NCBI RefSeq assembly: GCF_964199755.1
Contig: NC_133901.1
Location: 50,999,324 to 51,063,323, forward strand
Length of the DNA: 64,000 nt
Direction of reading: 5' to 3'
From: Larus michahellis
Taxonomy: Eukaryota; Chordata; Aves; Charadriiformes; Laridae
Every line of letters begins with the position of its first letter. Positions within the stretch are counted from its first letter, which is position 1. This document shows positions 23,901 to 36,050 of this stretch, one piece after another. The position numbers were made by a program, and so were the translations under genes. Under the pieces are notes generated by a model that did no database searches, was not told the origin of the DNA, and worked only from the letters and a program-made list of their open reading frames with translations.

Positions 23901-26789
23901 TTGTTCATTGCCGGGACTGAGACAACTAGCACGACTGTAAGATATGGGCTTCTGCTTCTTCTCAAATACCCGAAGATACAAGGTACCAGTCTGTGACCTC
24001 TTCCTCTCTAGCTGTTCCCCTGGGCTGGGCACGCGTCTAGCACCGTATCCTTCTCCCAACTTTCCTCCTCTCTCTCGCACATTTTACCCAAATGGGCAAA
24101 GTCCTTGCACTGTCATTCCCCAGGGTAGGCATTAGAGATCCCTCAGCTTCACTGGCATCATCATCAGCTGCACTCCCTTCACAGCCAAGGACTTGACTGT
24201 GTGTCTTTACCGCCCAGTACTCCTATTTAGTCAAGTCACTGGGAGGACATTCTTTGCATGGGCCGCAGTGGAACTGTGTTCTAGTCGACACCAAAACCAA
24301 CATCAGTGCTCCTGTCACCTGTGATGTGTGATTTGTGGGCAGCTTAGGGCAACCTGTTTAGGTAGGTTTGGTTTTATTTACCCATTTTATGGTTTGTGCT
24401 TCTCATGACAGAGAAAGTTCAAGAAGAGATTGACCGGGTAGTAGGACGATCACGAAAACCTTGCGTGGCTGACCGGACCCAGATGCCCTACACAGATGCG
24501 GTGGTCCATGAAATCCAGCGCTTCATCTCCCTCGTCCCCCTGAGTGTCCCTCGCGCTGTGACCAAAGACCTCTGCTTCAGAGAGTATGTCATTCCCAAGG
24601 TTAGTGGGCAAGGTCCCTCAAGTTCGGCAGCACTTTTGCTCTTAGGCTGGCAGTTACAAGCCAGAAGCTAGAAGTGCAGTGGCCTGACCTAGTATCACCC
24701 AGCCCTTCAGGAAGGTGTTATCCTCAGGCTCCTGTAGCTCACTTGCAGCCCCTTGCTGCCACTCCGTGGGCCAAGACTGGAACAGTAGCTCTGCCCAACA
24801 CCTTTGCTCACTTGCTCCGCAGCTTTATCCATCTGCAGAAACACGGTGGGTTCACAAAAAAAACAGAGCAGTGACTCCTCACACAAAAGGCAGCAAAGCC
24901 ATGGAACTGCTCACCACCCTCCAGGAGAGCCTGTGCGCATGCCTGGAAGCAAAGTCAGTTGGTGGTTATTGAGCACAGAAAACCCCAGAGCCACAAAGTG
25001 CTGAAGACTACGTTTGCAATCAAGGGAACGAGCAAAACCTCTTTGCCTGTTTTTACACACTTCTTGAGGCAGTCACTGCTGGCCATTGCCAGAGGCAGGC
25101 TGATGGGCTACAGCAACCCATGGCCTGGCCTGTCGCAGCAGCGCTCGTTGCTCTTCTGGCTGACTGTGTACAGCAGGGGAACAGCAGCACACAGGCTGTT
25201 GGCCTTTTAATTTTCAGCTGTCTGTGTAAAATCAAAAGGCAGGACCCAGGGACCTGCTCAGCTTCTAGCAGATGGCTCTTGTGTCATCACTGTTGGATTA
25301 CTTATCTCACACCCCCACCAATGGCTGGTCAGGAAGAGGGAAGGAAGAGGACTGTGGCAGAAGAAATTTGTCAGGAGACGGGAAAGCAACCTTTTGCTTT
25401 TCGGGGCTCACAGAAAAGAAGGAACATCTACAAGTTCATTAGGGTGAAACACTGAGAAAGAGGAAGAATTAGGTGGGGTGTCCCCAGATGACTAGAGCAA
25501 AGTGAGGATAAATGGTCCGAAAGTGAGAGGGAGCATTCAGGAAGATCAGCCAACAATTGTCCCTGCTGTCCCATCTAGCAGGCTCTCCCTAAAGCTGCCT
25601 CCCCAAAGGCAAGGTCCCCAAAAGGAAACCAAAGGCACTAGTAGGACTGTGCTGGGATGCTCAGTCTTAACTTGGCAGGCAGTCGGATTAAGTGACCTAA
25701 CTCACCTCCCCTTCATATTCTGCTCTTCTCCTTGTGTTATCTCAGGGCACCACAATCTTTCCTGTCCTCACTTCTGTCCTCCACGACAGTAAAGAGTTTC
25801 CAAACCCAAATGAGTTCAACCCTGGACACTTCTTGAACGAGAACGGCACCTTTAGGAAGAGCGAGTTCTTCATGCCCTTCTCAGCAGGTAAAGCACTGGC
25901 TTTCTCTCTCTTCCTCTCCCTGTCGCCGTCGTCCTCCTCCCCCTCTGGGGACCATTCTGCCTTTCCCTATAACACACACTCCCTCTTCCCAGCGTGGTCC
26001 CACCGGTGCTTCCATAGGGCTCACTGCTCTCTGGATAACCCCTCCCTGATGCTCCATTCCCCAGCTGCACCTCCCATCGTGTTCAGGCCTGGAGGCTTCT
26101 CAAACCTCCTACTGGGAGTTGCCGATGTAATGATGTGAATGGGATCTATTGACGCTTTCTAAAAAACCTGTCACCTTCCGACACAACCACCAAAGTCATC
26201 CTTAACCATCCTCTCTTTCCGTGGTAGTTGCACTTTTCCCAGCACCTCTTAAGTACCTCTCGGGCTACACGCAACCACTCACCTACCAATAGCCCCTACC
26301 CTCTGTTTTCTCATCTGTGCTTCATGTGCCCTTACTCTCTCTCACCTTGCCCTCTGCGACGCCCCCTCTATGCTCAAGACTTCTTCTGCTCTTGTTCTTC
26401 CTTCACACACCCAACCAAACTGCCAAGGGTGGGCATCCATCTTTCTCCAACAAACTATTCTCTTGCAAACGTCCTTAGTAATCCCGACAGTCGTCTCACT
26501 GCTGGAGCTGTATCTGGTAAATAAAGCTGCCTAACATACCTGCTTAGTACAAACTCTTGTCTACTTGGCAACACCCGTCGAGCACTATTTGCTGTTTTCA
26601 CTTCCAGGGAAGCGAATATGCCCCGGAGAGAGCCTGGCACGCATGGAGATATTCCTACTCATGGCCATCATCTTGCAGAACTTTACCTTGAAGCCTGTCG
26701 TTGACCCCCAGGAACTCAGCATAACCCCAACACTGAGTGGGACAACCAACGTACCTCCTGCCTACCAGCTCTGTGCTGTCCCCCGCTAA
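20970..26789 (+). CDS. CYP2C: CYP2C-like cytochrome P450, copy B
   Basis: Exons are 20970-21149, 21495-21657, 22156-22305, 22604-22764, 23141-23317, 23841-23982, 24412-24599, 25746-25887 and 26608-26789. Every splice site and the 494-codon frame are intact. By reading, the predicted protein is identical to copy A, with S212 in the F-G region and A301 in the I helix. Differences from copy A are intronic or in the UTR: 22416 in intron 3, 24612 and 24680 in intron 7, and 27019 in the 3' UTR. In intron 2 the G at 22084 matches copy D, while copies A and C have A there. Confidence 0.95.
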
Positions 26790-27175
26790 AAAGCACAGAA
26801 ACTCTTTCCACGGTATCCTGAGCCTGGCTACTCCTTTTACATCTGCCTTACTAAAACCAATGGCAGAAGCATTGGCGCACCTCCCTAAGGCTTCCAGGAA
26901 GACAGCCCAAACACAGGTGCACAGAGTAGGCACCTTCAAAGCCTCCTGGAACTGCTCTACCACATCCCAGGGAGGCCCTGGGTGACATTGCAACCTGTTG
27001 CACTGATGCTCTCTCTGTGGGCTCCTTGAGTGCAATGGCTGCATCAAATAGCTGATTTTCTCACACACACAGCTCCCATGGCTGCCCACGACCTGCTTCT
27101 CCTGCAGCATGTGTCCCACCAAGAGCAGCATGCTTTGCAGATGGTTAGCGCTGCACGTGTGTACATTAATGACCC

Positions 27176-27181
27176 AATAAA
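27176..27181 (+). terminator. CYP2C poly(A) signal, copy B
   Basis: AATAAA 387 bases past the stop at 26789. Confidence 0.75.
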
Positions 27182-27516
27182 GAAAAATCTTTTTATGATT
27201 ATTTGAGCCATTATTTCCTTTGGGTTGGGGCAGCACCCCATCCGCCCCATGGTGGGTAAGGAACAGCTGAGAATGACGGGAAGTTGCCATCACAGGGGGT
27301 AAGTTCTGCAGCTGGAGTTGTATTCTCTTCCCACTTTTCTTGGGCATATCACTTCATCTCCCTTATGGTCTGGACTCCTTCTGCTAAATGAAAAGAGTGC
27401 ATCCCTGTCTTTGCAGGCTGTTGGGAGAAGCTCAGCCACCTGAGCCATGGGGACTGCAAACAACTCTCTGGCTGCTCTTTCCTACCATCAGAATCACTGC
27501 GAGGATTTAGATGTTA

Positions 27517-27522
27517 TTTATT
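27517..27522 (-). terminator. Poly(A) signal of the minus-strand terminal exon, unit B
   Basis: Minus-strand AATAAATAAC, 282 bases past the stop at 27804-27806. Confidence 0.5.
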
Positions 27523-27803
27523 AAAATGAATGAACTTAAATTTAGGAGGACAGCAAAACCAACTCTCCCAGAGACCTTGGGTATTCCAGGGGAATCTCAT
27601 TTAGCTTCTGCATCTCAGAGGCGTCACTGCAAACAAGTTCTTCCCCTCTCCAAAGTCTCTTTTGTCCTGTCCTCTGTAGAATTTCATGTACGCACAAAGA
27701 GAAAACTCTCTTCTTCATAAACTGCAACCGCGCGACCCCTGGTTTCCAGGAAAAGGATCGTGTCTGTTATCTCTAGTCACAGCCCCTACTCGGTGCTTTT
27801 CCT

Positions 27804-28038
27804 TCAGTGACAGGGTGGATGGTTTTCATAAATGGATTCCACCACAGGTGGCTCTCCTCTGGGCTTATTTGTCCTCACGGGCTTTGCTTGTGTTTGGATG
27901 TCTGGTTTGCAGCGCTTGTCTTGATCTTCATTTACGTAGGTATTTCTTGTCCCCTGCATCATGGTCATATAAAAGTCCCAGAGGTAAAATACAATTCCTG
28001 TGATGGTAGTCACAAGGTACTCGGAGACCTTGTGAGTA
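27804..28038 (-). CDS. Orphan 3'-terminal coding exon, unidentified gene, unit B
   Basis: The acceptor, frame, hydrophobic stretch and ESIYENH tail are the same as in unit A, with no difference in the coding part. It would be the last exon of the minus-strand transcript starting at the ZP4-like promoter near 31150. In the chimeric frame (exon 4 phase 1) it would add nine residues and stop at 28010-28012. Confidence 0.5.
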
Positions 28039-28321
28039 CTGCAGAGAATACAATATGCAGTAGTTTCCACCTCTCTTTGGAAACGTTTGGTGGTATTTTG
28101 AGTAAAATATCATATTTGCTCACATCCCAGGTTCATCCCTCCTTCTCCCTCCATTTTTGCCCACGCAGGATGCAGCTTTAATGCCTGTGTACTCTAAAAC
28201 AATGGCAAACCATTGCTGGCCTCTCATCTAGGATTGCCTCAAATGGACAGAGGTGCAACCAGAAAGAGCAGTCACGTAGGATCCCCAGGCAAGCATGGGG
28301 AGAGACCTTACCATGAGCTCT

Positions 28322-29380
28322 TGTATTAGTTTTGTGTGGCAAGGTGTTGGTAGCAGGGGGGCTATAGGGGTGGCTCCTGTGAGAAGCTGCTAGAAGCTTC
28401 CCCTACATCCGATAGAGCCCATGCCAGCTGGCTCCAACATGGACCCGCCAGTAGCCAAGGTCGAGCCCATCAGTGACGGTGGTAGCACCTCTGGGATAAC
28501 ATATTTAAGAAGGGGGGAAAAAAACAGCCCAGCAACTGCAGCTGGAGAGAGGAGTGAGAATATGTGAGAGAAACAGCTCTGCAGATGCCAAGGTCAGTGA
28601 AGAAGGAGGGGAGGAGGTGCTCCAGGCGCTGTAGCAGGGATTCCCCTGCAGCCCGTGGTGAAGACCATGGTGAGGCAGGCTGTCGCCCTTGCAGACCATG
28701 GAGGTTCATGGTGGAGCACATATCCACCTGCAGCCTGTGGAAGACCCCACGCTGGAGCAGGCGGATGCCCAAAGGAGGCTGTGACCCTGTGGGAAAGCCC
28801 ACGCTAGAGCAGGCACCTGGCAGGAGCTGTGGCCCCATGGGGAGAGGAGCCCATGCTGGAGCAGGTTTGCTGGCAGGACTTGTGACCGTGTGGGGGACCC
28901 ACACTGCAACGGTCTGTTCCTGAAGGGCTGCAGCCCGTAAAAGGGACCCATGCTTGGATGGGACCCCGTGCTGGAGCAGGGGAAGAGTGTGAGGAGTCCT
29001 CCCCGTGAGGAGAGAGGGGCGACAGAGACAACATGGGATGGACTGACCACAACCCCCATTCCCCATCCCCCTGTGTTGCGCGGGGAGAGTAGGTAGAGAA
29101 TTTGGGCATGAAGTTAAGCCTGGGAAGAAAGGAGGGGTGGGGGGAAGGTGCTTTAAGATTTGGATTTATTTCTCATTATCCTACTCTGATTTGAATGGTA
29201 ATAAATTTAACTAATTTCCCCAAGGTGAGTCTGTTCTGCCTGTGATGGTAATTGGTGAATGATCTTTACCTCAACCCATGAGTCTTTAGTTATACTTTCT
29301 CTCCCCTGTCCAGTGCAGAGGGGGGGTGATAGAGCAGCTTTGCTGGGCCCCTGGTGTCCAGCCAGGGTCAACCCACCACA
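28322..29380 (-). mobile_element. Solo avian ERV LTR, unit B
   Basis: Same element, orientation and GCTCT flanks (28317-28321 and 29381-29385) as in unit A; it is a copy made by unit duplication and not a new insertion. Confidence 0.85.
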
Positions 29381-29514
29381 GCTCTGTAGGGCTACCCTTG
29401 AAGCCAGTCCTGCATTTAGGAACGCACTCAGCAGCACCGGTACACACCAATACTGCTCTACCAGGGAAGTAAGGAATCCCAGTTCACGGCTCCTCCAGGA
29501 GGAGGCACGCTTAC

Positions 29515-31101
29515 CTGTGTTACCAAAGTAACAAGGCTTCACCCTGTCCCTAGGGTCATAGCAGCAGCCTCGCTCTTCACAGTCTCCCTGGCTGATAGGC
29601 AAGGAGGCACACAGCAGCCGGTCTTGGCTGAGGACAGCAGAACAGACACCACTGCTTGGAGCATCCAGGGCTGGAAGAAACAGCAGGAGTTTGCAGCTAA
29701 GGCACAAGGAGCAGGGGGGTAAAGACACAGAGGACACTGCTGGCAGATGTCTTGGTGACTCTGCATGCAAATCGAGGGAAGTTAGACTCAAGTGAGGGTG
29801 AAACACACAGCCTGGAGCTGGCACGGAAGCCGGCTTAGAAGGGACCTGCATTCCCTGGAACAGAGACTCCCCCTGAAGCCACTCACAAGAGACTAGACTG
29901 TATGGGATCTGTCAAGATAAAGTATTCCGCATCAACTCTGGTAGTTTGGAAAAATCATTGTACCCAATCTCCAGCTCAGTCCCTGAACTTGCAGGGATCG
30001 ATGCAGTCAGAACATGTCTAGGAAACATAAGGAACATTCACCTGCTGACCCTGCAGAGGAGGCACAAGCCCTCAGCAAGTTGGTGGCTCTTCTGTCTGAA
30101 ACCCTTCTCCAGGGAGTCTTCTGCACAGCAGTAAGTCCCTCTGCCCAGCCCCAGACTGACTAGGAACAGACATCCAAAAGGAAGGGCACTCATCACCACA
30201 AGATACAAGCGGGACTTCCTAATGAGCTGTCAGTCTTACCAGGAAGGTCCACAGGGCACCTGAGCAGCTTCTCTTCATGAAGAACCTTTTGTCCAGCATC
30301 GTCTGTTCCTTCAAGCCCAACCAGCATGAGGTAATTGCCATCCTAGGGGAGAGCCACACCAGTCAGGGCAGCCAGAGCAGCAGTAGCCACAGTCCCAGCA
30401 GAACCCCTAAGGTCACTCACCCATTCAAAGACATAACAGCCAGTATAGGAGACCAATACTTTCCTGGAGCCATCTGGAGTCCCAGATACCAAGAGCCCAC
30501 ACTCAGAGTCATTCTGCAGAACGTGTGCCTCCCCCTCGGTATCTAGGGAAAGAGGAGACAGCAGCAGAGGTTTCAGCATCCCACGTTGAAGACGGGGTCC
30601 GCTACAATCCTACCCTTCTGTCGGAAAAAAGGCCCTAGCCAGTATTAGGGTCTGGGCCAGCAGGGGTGTGTGAGGGAAGAGCCAAGACCCAGCAGCCAAG
30701 ACCATCTAGATCGAGGCACGGCACGCCACCAAAGCCCGTGACTGCTAGGTCATACAAACAGCCCCCTGGTTACACAAGATGCACTGAAGCCGTTAGACAA
30801 CACTTCACATCAAAGCTGCCCCTTTCTCCTCATTCCAGGCATACACCTGCACTGTGCCAAAATACAGCAATAAGAAAGCCTCTTGACACCACCCTCACTT
30901 ACCCCAAGTAGTCAGCACAAAGGAAGCGTTCCCTTCCCAGCCTGGAGGTAAGGTGAACTGCAGGCTTTCTTGGCCACAAACCAGCAGGGTGGGATCAGAA
31001 AAAACACTACCCTGAGCCCCCACAACCCAAACAAGGGGACCAAGAAAGCCCCAGAAGAGCACAGCTCCAAATGCAGCCCTAGACTGCCCTGCAACACCCA
31101 T
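29515..31101 (-). CDS. ZP4: ZP4-like gene head, exons 1-4, 3'-truncated, copy 2
   Basis: Exons on the minus strand are 31101-30903, 30542-30421, 30342-30240 and 29670-29515. The 193-codon open frame, signal peptide, four ZP-N cysteines and six trefoil cysteines are as in copy 1, with no coding change found. The ZP-C module is again absent. Confidence 0.78.
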
Positions 31102-31146
31102 CCTGCTCTCTTGCTAAGCACCATAAAGCAGCTGCTCTCAGCCTAG

Positions 31147-31155
31147 CCTTTTAAA
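31147..31155 (-). promoter_or_regulatory. Candidate TATA box of the ZP4-like gene, unit C
   Basis: Minus-strand TTTAAAAGG, 46-54 bases before the ATG at 31101. Confidence 0.45.
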
Positions 31156-34100
31156 TTGCAGAGCCAGCTGGGACCAGAAATTCCCAAAGTGTCCAGGTGG
31201 ACCCAGCCCAGCAGTTTAACACCTTCCATTGCTCTCACCTGGCTCTGAACCCGGCGCAATCTGCTTGCACCCTTTGAAGGTGTGCAAGCAGGAGCTGCGC
31301 TTATGTCAAGAGACGAGCCTGCATTCATATCACTAAGCTGAGAGGAACTCCTCTGTGCAATTTACTGTCCAGCCCCAGGAGGGTCTTCAAACCCTTTTTT
31401 CTCACCCCGAGTTCTTCCCGCTGCTGGCCCATGCAGGAGATCCACCAGCTTTTCCCCATGTACCCTACTGCTGCTCTAATTGCTCATTACATGGCATGAG
31501 TGCAAGAAGCTGCGTGACAACGCTCTTTTGCTCTTTTAAAGGAGCCGCCGCTTCAAATGCCGGACATGGGGTGCCAACATAGAAGCACAGAAATAGCCCT
31601 CCACATGAAATCTGTGGAAAACTGTGGCGCTCGGGCAGGCTTTGCACCCCTAAAAGGAGGTGATTCCCCTTAAACGGTCCTGGCTGTGGACTACAGCCCC
31701 GTTTGCAGTCCAGGGCTGTTCCGGGCATGGCTGCTAGGTGGCAGGACCATGTGCTCTGTGGGACACCCACCCCCAAAGGCTGGCCAAGTGGGCTGACAGG
31801 ATGGGCCTGAGACACAGGTAAGGGGAGCCTCTGTAATCCCAGAGAAAGCCTCTGCCTGCCAGCACCCATCGCCTGCCTGTACCTGCAGCGTGTCTCACGT
31901 AGAGCCTTCTCTCTCCCTCGCCACACATCAGGCTACAGCACCCCCACTGAGTAAAAGCCTTATTTCCATATGGGAAGGCCATCTTTCCGTACAGATGCTT
32001 CTGTATTCACGCAATGGAGGCGTGGATGTCTTCACGCTGCTGCAGGGGTGGCACGCACATAGTTGGTGCGTGCGTTTTTGTGCCCTGCTTTTTGCAGCAG
32101 CAGCGCTGGCATAGCCTGTGCCGCGTGTTCTTTTGTAATCTGCTTATTTCTTTGGGACTAGATCATCCCTAGATCGTCTAATCTTGACCCTTAATAACGC
32201 ACTGCCGTTGGTAGCCACCCACACTCCTGCTCTCAGCAGACCCTCCGGACGGCTGCCCAGCCCCACGCAGCAGGCAGCGTGCCCACCCCTCCAGCCAGCC
32301 CTCAGCAGCAGGCATGGGTCGTAGCTGAGTCCAAGGGAGGTGTTTCCTTTGCTCTTCCACCTTAGCCCACAGCCCGTCGCTCCTCTACAGCAGCACAGGA
32401 TGCCGTGATCCCAGCCGGCCAGCCGGGTGAAGAACGTCACTGTGCCTGCCCTGCGCGCTGCTTCTTTCATGTACCAACCAGGAGAGCTGTTCCACAAAGT
32501 ACAAGACCTTTCCCGCTGCTCTGCCCGGCAGAGACTGAAGCAAATGGATCTCGACAGGCTGCCTGCGTGGCTGCTGTTTGAGCCGCGCTCACGAACCAAA
32601 TGGGCTGGTCCCAGCGCCTGCCTGGGCACCGGGCAGCCACAGTGGAGAGGAACCTGGGGAAAACATTTGGACTTTGGCAGGGAGGGAGGCTTCATCTCTG
32701 TAGAAGCTTGTGCCAGGACAGCTTGCCCAAATCTCACAGCCACCGTGTGACTGCTGAATGCTTCACTTCACTGCATTATCTGCTGATAAATGGGTAAAAA
32801 ATAACAAATAAATGAAGCACTTTGGAGCTATAGAGATAGCTTTCATTACACTTTAACCCACCAATACTTTGTTTATGCTCATAGGAAAAATTATCTACAG
32901 GTACGTGAAGAATAACTCTCTGTGAAACAACACTGGGAACGCTGTAGATCCCCCAGGCAATACCTGTGCTGAGAACGGTTTCAGGTAAGTGCCCTTTCCT
33001 AATTTCGACGCGCAGACACTTGACAGCTGTGTTGGAGGACGTGGAGATGGGAGGTGATGAAAATGAGCCTGAAATTCACGGAAACGAGATGCTTTGTTCA
33101 GAAGAAGTTGGGATAGGCAGCGGAAAGCAGCTTGGCTGAGAGGAAACAGGCAGGTCTCTCTTCCTCGCAAATCTCTTCCTCATCCATTTAATAGTTCTCA
33201 CGCAGTACAGTGACCCAGCTGTAAGCACCAGTTTAGCTAGCACTCAAGACCACCACAAACAGGACGACGCAGAAGATGAAGGTAGGGCAGGCAACAAATC
33301 TCTGTAGGCCACTAGCCTGAAGCTGACCCCAGCAAGCTAAAATCTTCCTGGGATATCCATCAGGAGAATCCTCTCCTCCTAACAATTTTGAGCCTGGAGA
33401 CTGGGACAGACATAGCGGCAGTGTAGGAGTAGCCCTGGCTGTAGAAAGCTCTCTAGAGCTTCTGTGGAAAGAAAAGTAAGTATTAAGCACCACCACAAAG
33501 AAGTGCTGGAAAGAGGCGTAGAAAACGCCCTGCGCATTGTGGGAGTGCCTCTGACGAGATCGCAGTGTCTGGCTTGTACTGTGCACCATATGTGGCACAA
33601 ACTGGCAGTGCATGGAGGAGAGGCTCGGTCAAAACAATCCTCCACAGAAGGTGAACAGTATTTGCCGACAGCAGGGACATCCACACCAAGCTTCCCGGGG
33701 ATGAGGGGTGCTGGCAGCACAGTGGGCAGGAGAGGCATTTTGCAGTGCCACCTTCTGAATCAAGGTCCAAAAAGAGAAGGCTCAGGCAGTAAGCCTTCTA
33801 CACAACCATGGCAGTTTTGCTTCAAGCTTGTGCTTTAGTTTAGAAAAAAAGAGAAAAAGCTACAACACTGGCAGCCTTTTCTTTGACTATCCCCAATAGG
33901 TGCCTCCAATTAACTTAAAACCAAAGCTCCTGGTGAAGATGGAGAGGAGGGCATTTCAGCCTGGCCTTCCTGGACTTTCACGTGAACGGAGAGGACAGAG
34001 CAGTCCTGCCTACTCTTAGCATCTGCAAACAGAAGTGAGTACTCGGAAAACCCTGGAATACTACTGTGACATGAAAAGGTCTGTGTTTTCCCACAGGGAC

Positions 34101-35994
34101 GGGTCTGAGTGACTAGTCTTATGTGTTTTCCTCCCTTGTAAACCCCCAGTGTGTCTGCCAGGGCGGTGGGAATATCTGGAATATAATGATTTTATTCTGA
34201 CAAAAATGAGAAAGCTTGAAAGTATTCCCAGTTCCAGGGCTCTTGCCCAAAGTGTGTCTCAAACTATGAGGTAGAGCTAGGAAGTAAGCCCTCGTCCCCA
34301 GGATCAACGGCACTTTACAGGGAAGGTGGCAAGGCAATGAACTCAGGCAGCAGAGAGGCCTCCTGTAGCCAAGTAAACTCCCATGAACTCCGCTTTCACC
34401 CAGAGCGACATGAACTCCCATGAACTGCCCTGGCAACATCTGAGCCGATGCAGAGGAGTTCACGTCAGCGGATAAGCAACTAGCCCAAACTTGTTGGCAA
34501 TTCAGTTTTTCCACCAAAGTATCAAGTACAGGTCTTTAAGAAGTGAAATGACATTTTAAACGAACAGCTAGCAAATTATTGCACCAATGCAAGAGAGCAA
34601 GGATGACGTAAGAACTTACGGGGAAGCTGCAGAAACTTTTGCAAAACTTCGCTAGCTCCTCTGAGTGAAGGGGAAACTCACGCTAACACGCTGCGGCACA
34701 GCAAACCCAGCACACTCCAACCAAGCACCTGGTTCACCCAGGCCCCTCGCTGATTCCCACCAAGTCCCACGTCCCCTATCCTCGCAACACCTTCCGCTCA
34801 GTGGGATGAGTCCTGTCTGCCTGCAGAAGCGTCGCAGCTCAGGAAAGACAGAGGGATATGGCCAGACTGAGCGAGCTGAGCACAGGCAGTGCCACAGCCC
34901 TGAGGGTCCTTTCTACCCGCCGTTGCCACTGCTGTTGGGACCTCGCAGGTACACAGCCCCAGAGTGGGCAGGAAGCCTCCCCAGCTCTTTTTGAAGCCCT
35001 TGCAACACACCAGACATGCTCTGCAGTCTCCCAGAGCACCTCTGGCCCTTCCAGGGGAGCAGTTCCTCATGTTGGAGTCAGACAACAACTAAACAGGGAA
35101 CTCGTACGTGCCAGCTTCTAGCAGTAGCTTGGGTGCGCTGCTTGGGTCATTGCAAGTGCAAGGAGTAGTGGCCAGGTTGCACTGACCTATACCCAGCCTC
35201 TCACAAGCGCACCTCTGGCTCAGCTTGGGAAGCCATTGCCCAGAGACCCTCTCAAGAGACCCATCTCAAGATTTCTCTCTTCTCTACCTGCTTCTCTCAC
35301 CCTTTCCTCTAGGAGACCTCAAAGAGGTCAGAGTCCCAAGGTCTAGTCCCCTTTTCTTATGTCTTTTTCTTATCTCTCCCAGCAAATCCTTTCTCATCTA
35401 TTGTGACGTCTGGAGACCTTTCTGCCCTTGCCAGACGGATATTTTATACTTTCCCCTCCTGCGAGGCCAGACATCTCTAGGGAGAGAGACCGAGGCAATT
35501 GCTGTGCATTGAGGAGAACACGTCAGTATGTTCTTTGGCACATCACACGCAGTGCGAACTCCACTGATAATGTCAGGAAGACTTCAGGAACAAGCAAGGA
35601 TGGCTCACCCCACTGAGAGCTTGTACGATTAATACCAAAGAACAGAAAATGCAAACAGCACTGAAGTACTTCAAAGATACTCTCGTGACAGTGAATTTCC
35701 AGGAGCGCCTGAGTCAAAGAGTGTGCCCCTAGTGTGACCTCTTTAATAATAAACTTTAGATGAAACAAAACAAGTTTTATGAACACATTGTAAATTTCTT
35801 AACCTCAGTTGGCCTCTGCAATTGTTTGAGATAAGGTGTGTCTTTGATGGCCAATTAACACTGAGAGAAGTCCTAGTTTCATAACACAGGGCAGTCAAAC
35901 AAATGATTGACTACTAATATTGACTGACTCAGCCACGTGATCCAAAACCTGCTGTTGAGGTAACATAGCCAGCATAGCTAACATAGCCCTTCGG
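31156..35994. other. Divergent spacer, unit C
   Basis: No supported gene. It carries the single-copy state of the 39-bp block. From about 35380 onward private substitutions become frequent: CCCAGCAAATC, CTGCGAGGCC, GTTCTTTGGC, TTCAAAGATA, GTGAATTTCC and GAGTCAAAGA. Confidence 0.6.
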
Positions 35995-36000
35995 TATATA
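35925..36000 (+). promoter_or_regulatory. CYP2C promoter, unit C
   Basis: TATATA at 35995-36000, TGACTCAGC at 35925-35933 and CACGTG at 35934-35939. These sites are unchanged although the flanking sequence is the most diverged in the array. Confidence 0.6.
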
Positions 36001-36050
36001 GGCTCGGGCTCCGGCAGCCAGAGTCACTCCCTCCTGAGCCACAGAAGCAA

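Larger units (their letters stand above)
15120..30200. repeat. Tandem unit B of the array
   Basis: This 15,081-bp copy lacks the 39-bp duplication. It shares with unit C the variants near 16862 and 16917 (CCCCACTGAG, GATGCTTC), AAAGAGGTC near 20241 and GGTCCC near 24611. Private changes include AGAGACCTCC near 19275, a G in the 3' UTR near 27019 and GGGCATCCATC near 26434. Confidence 0.97.
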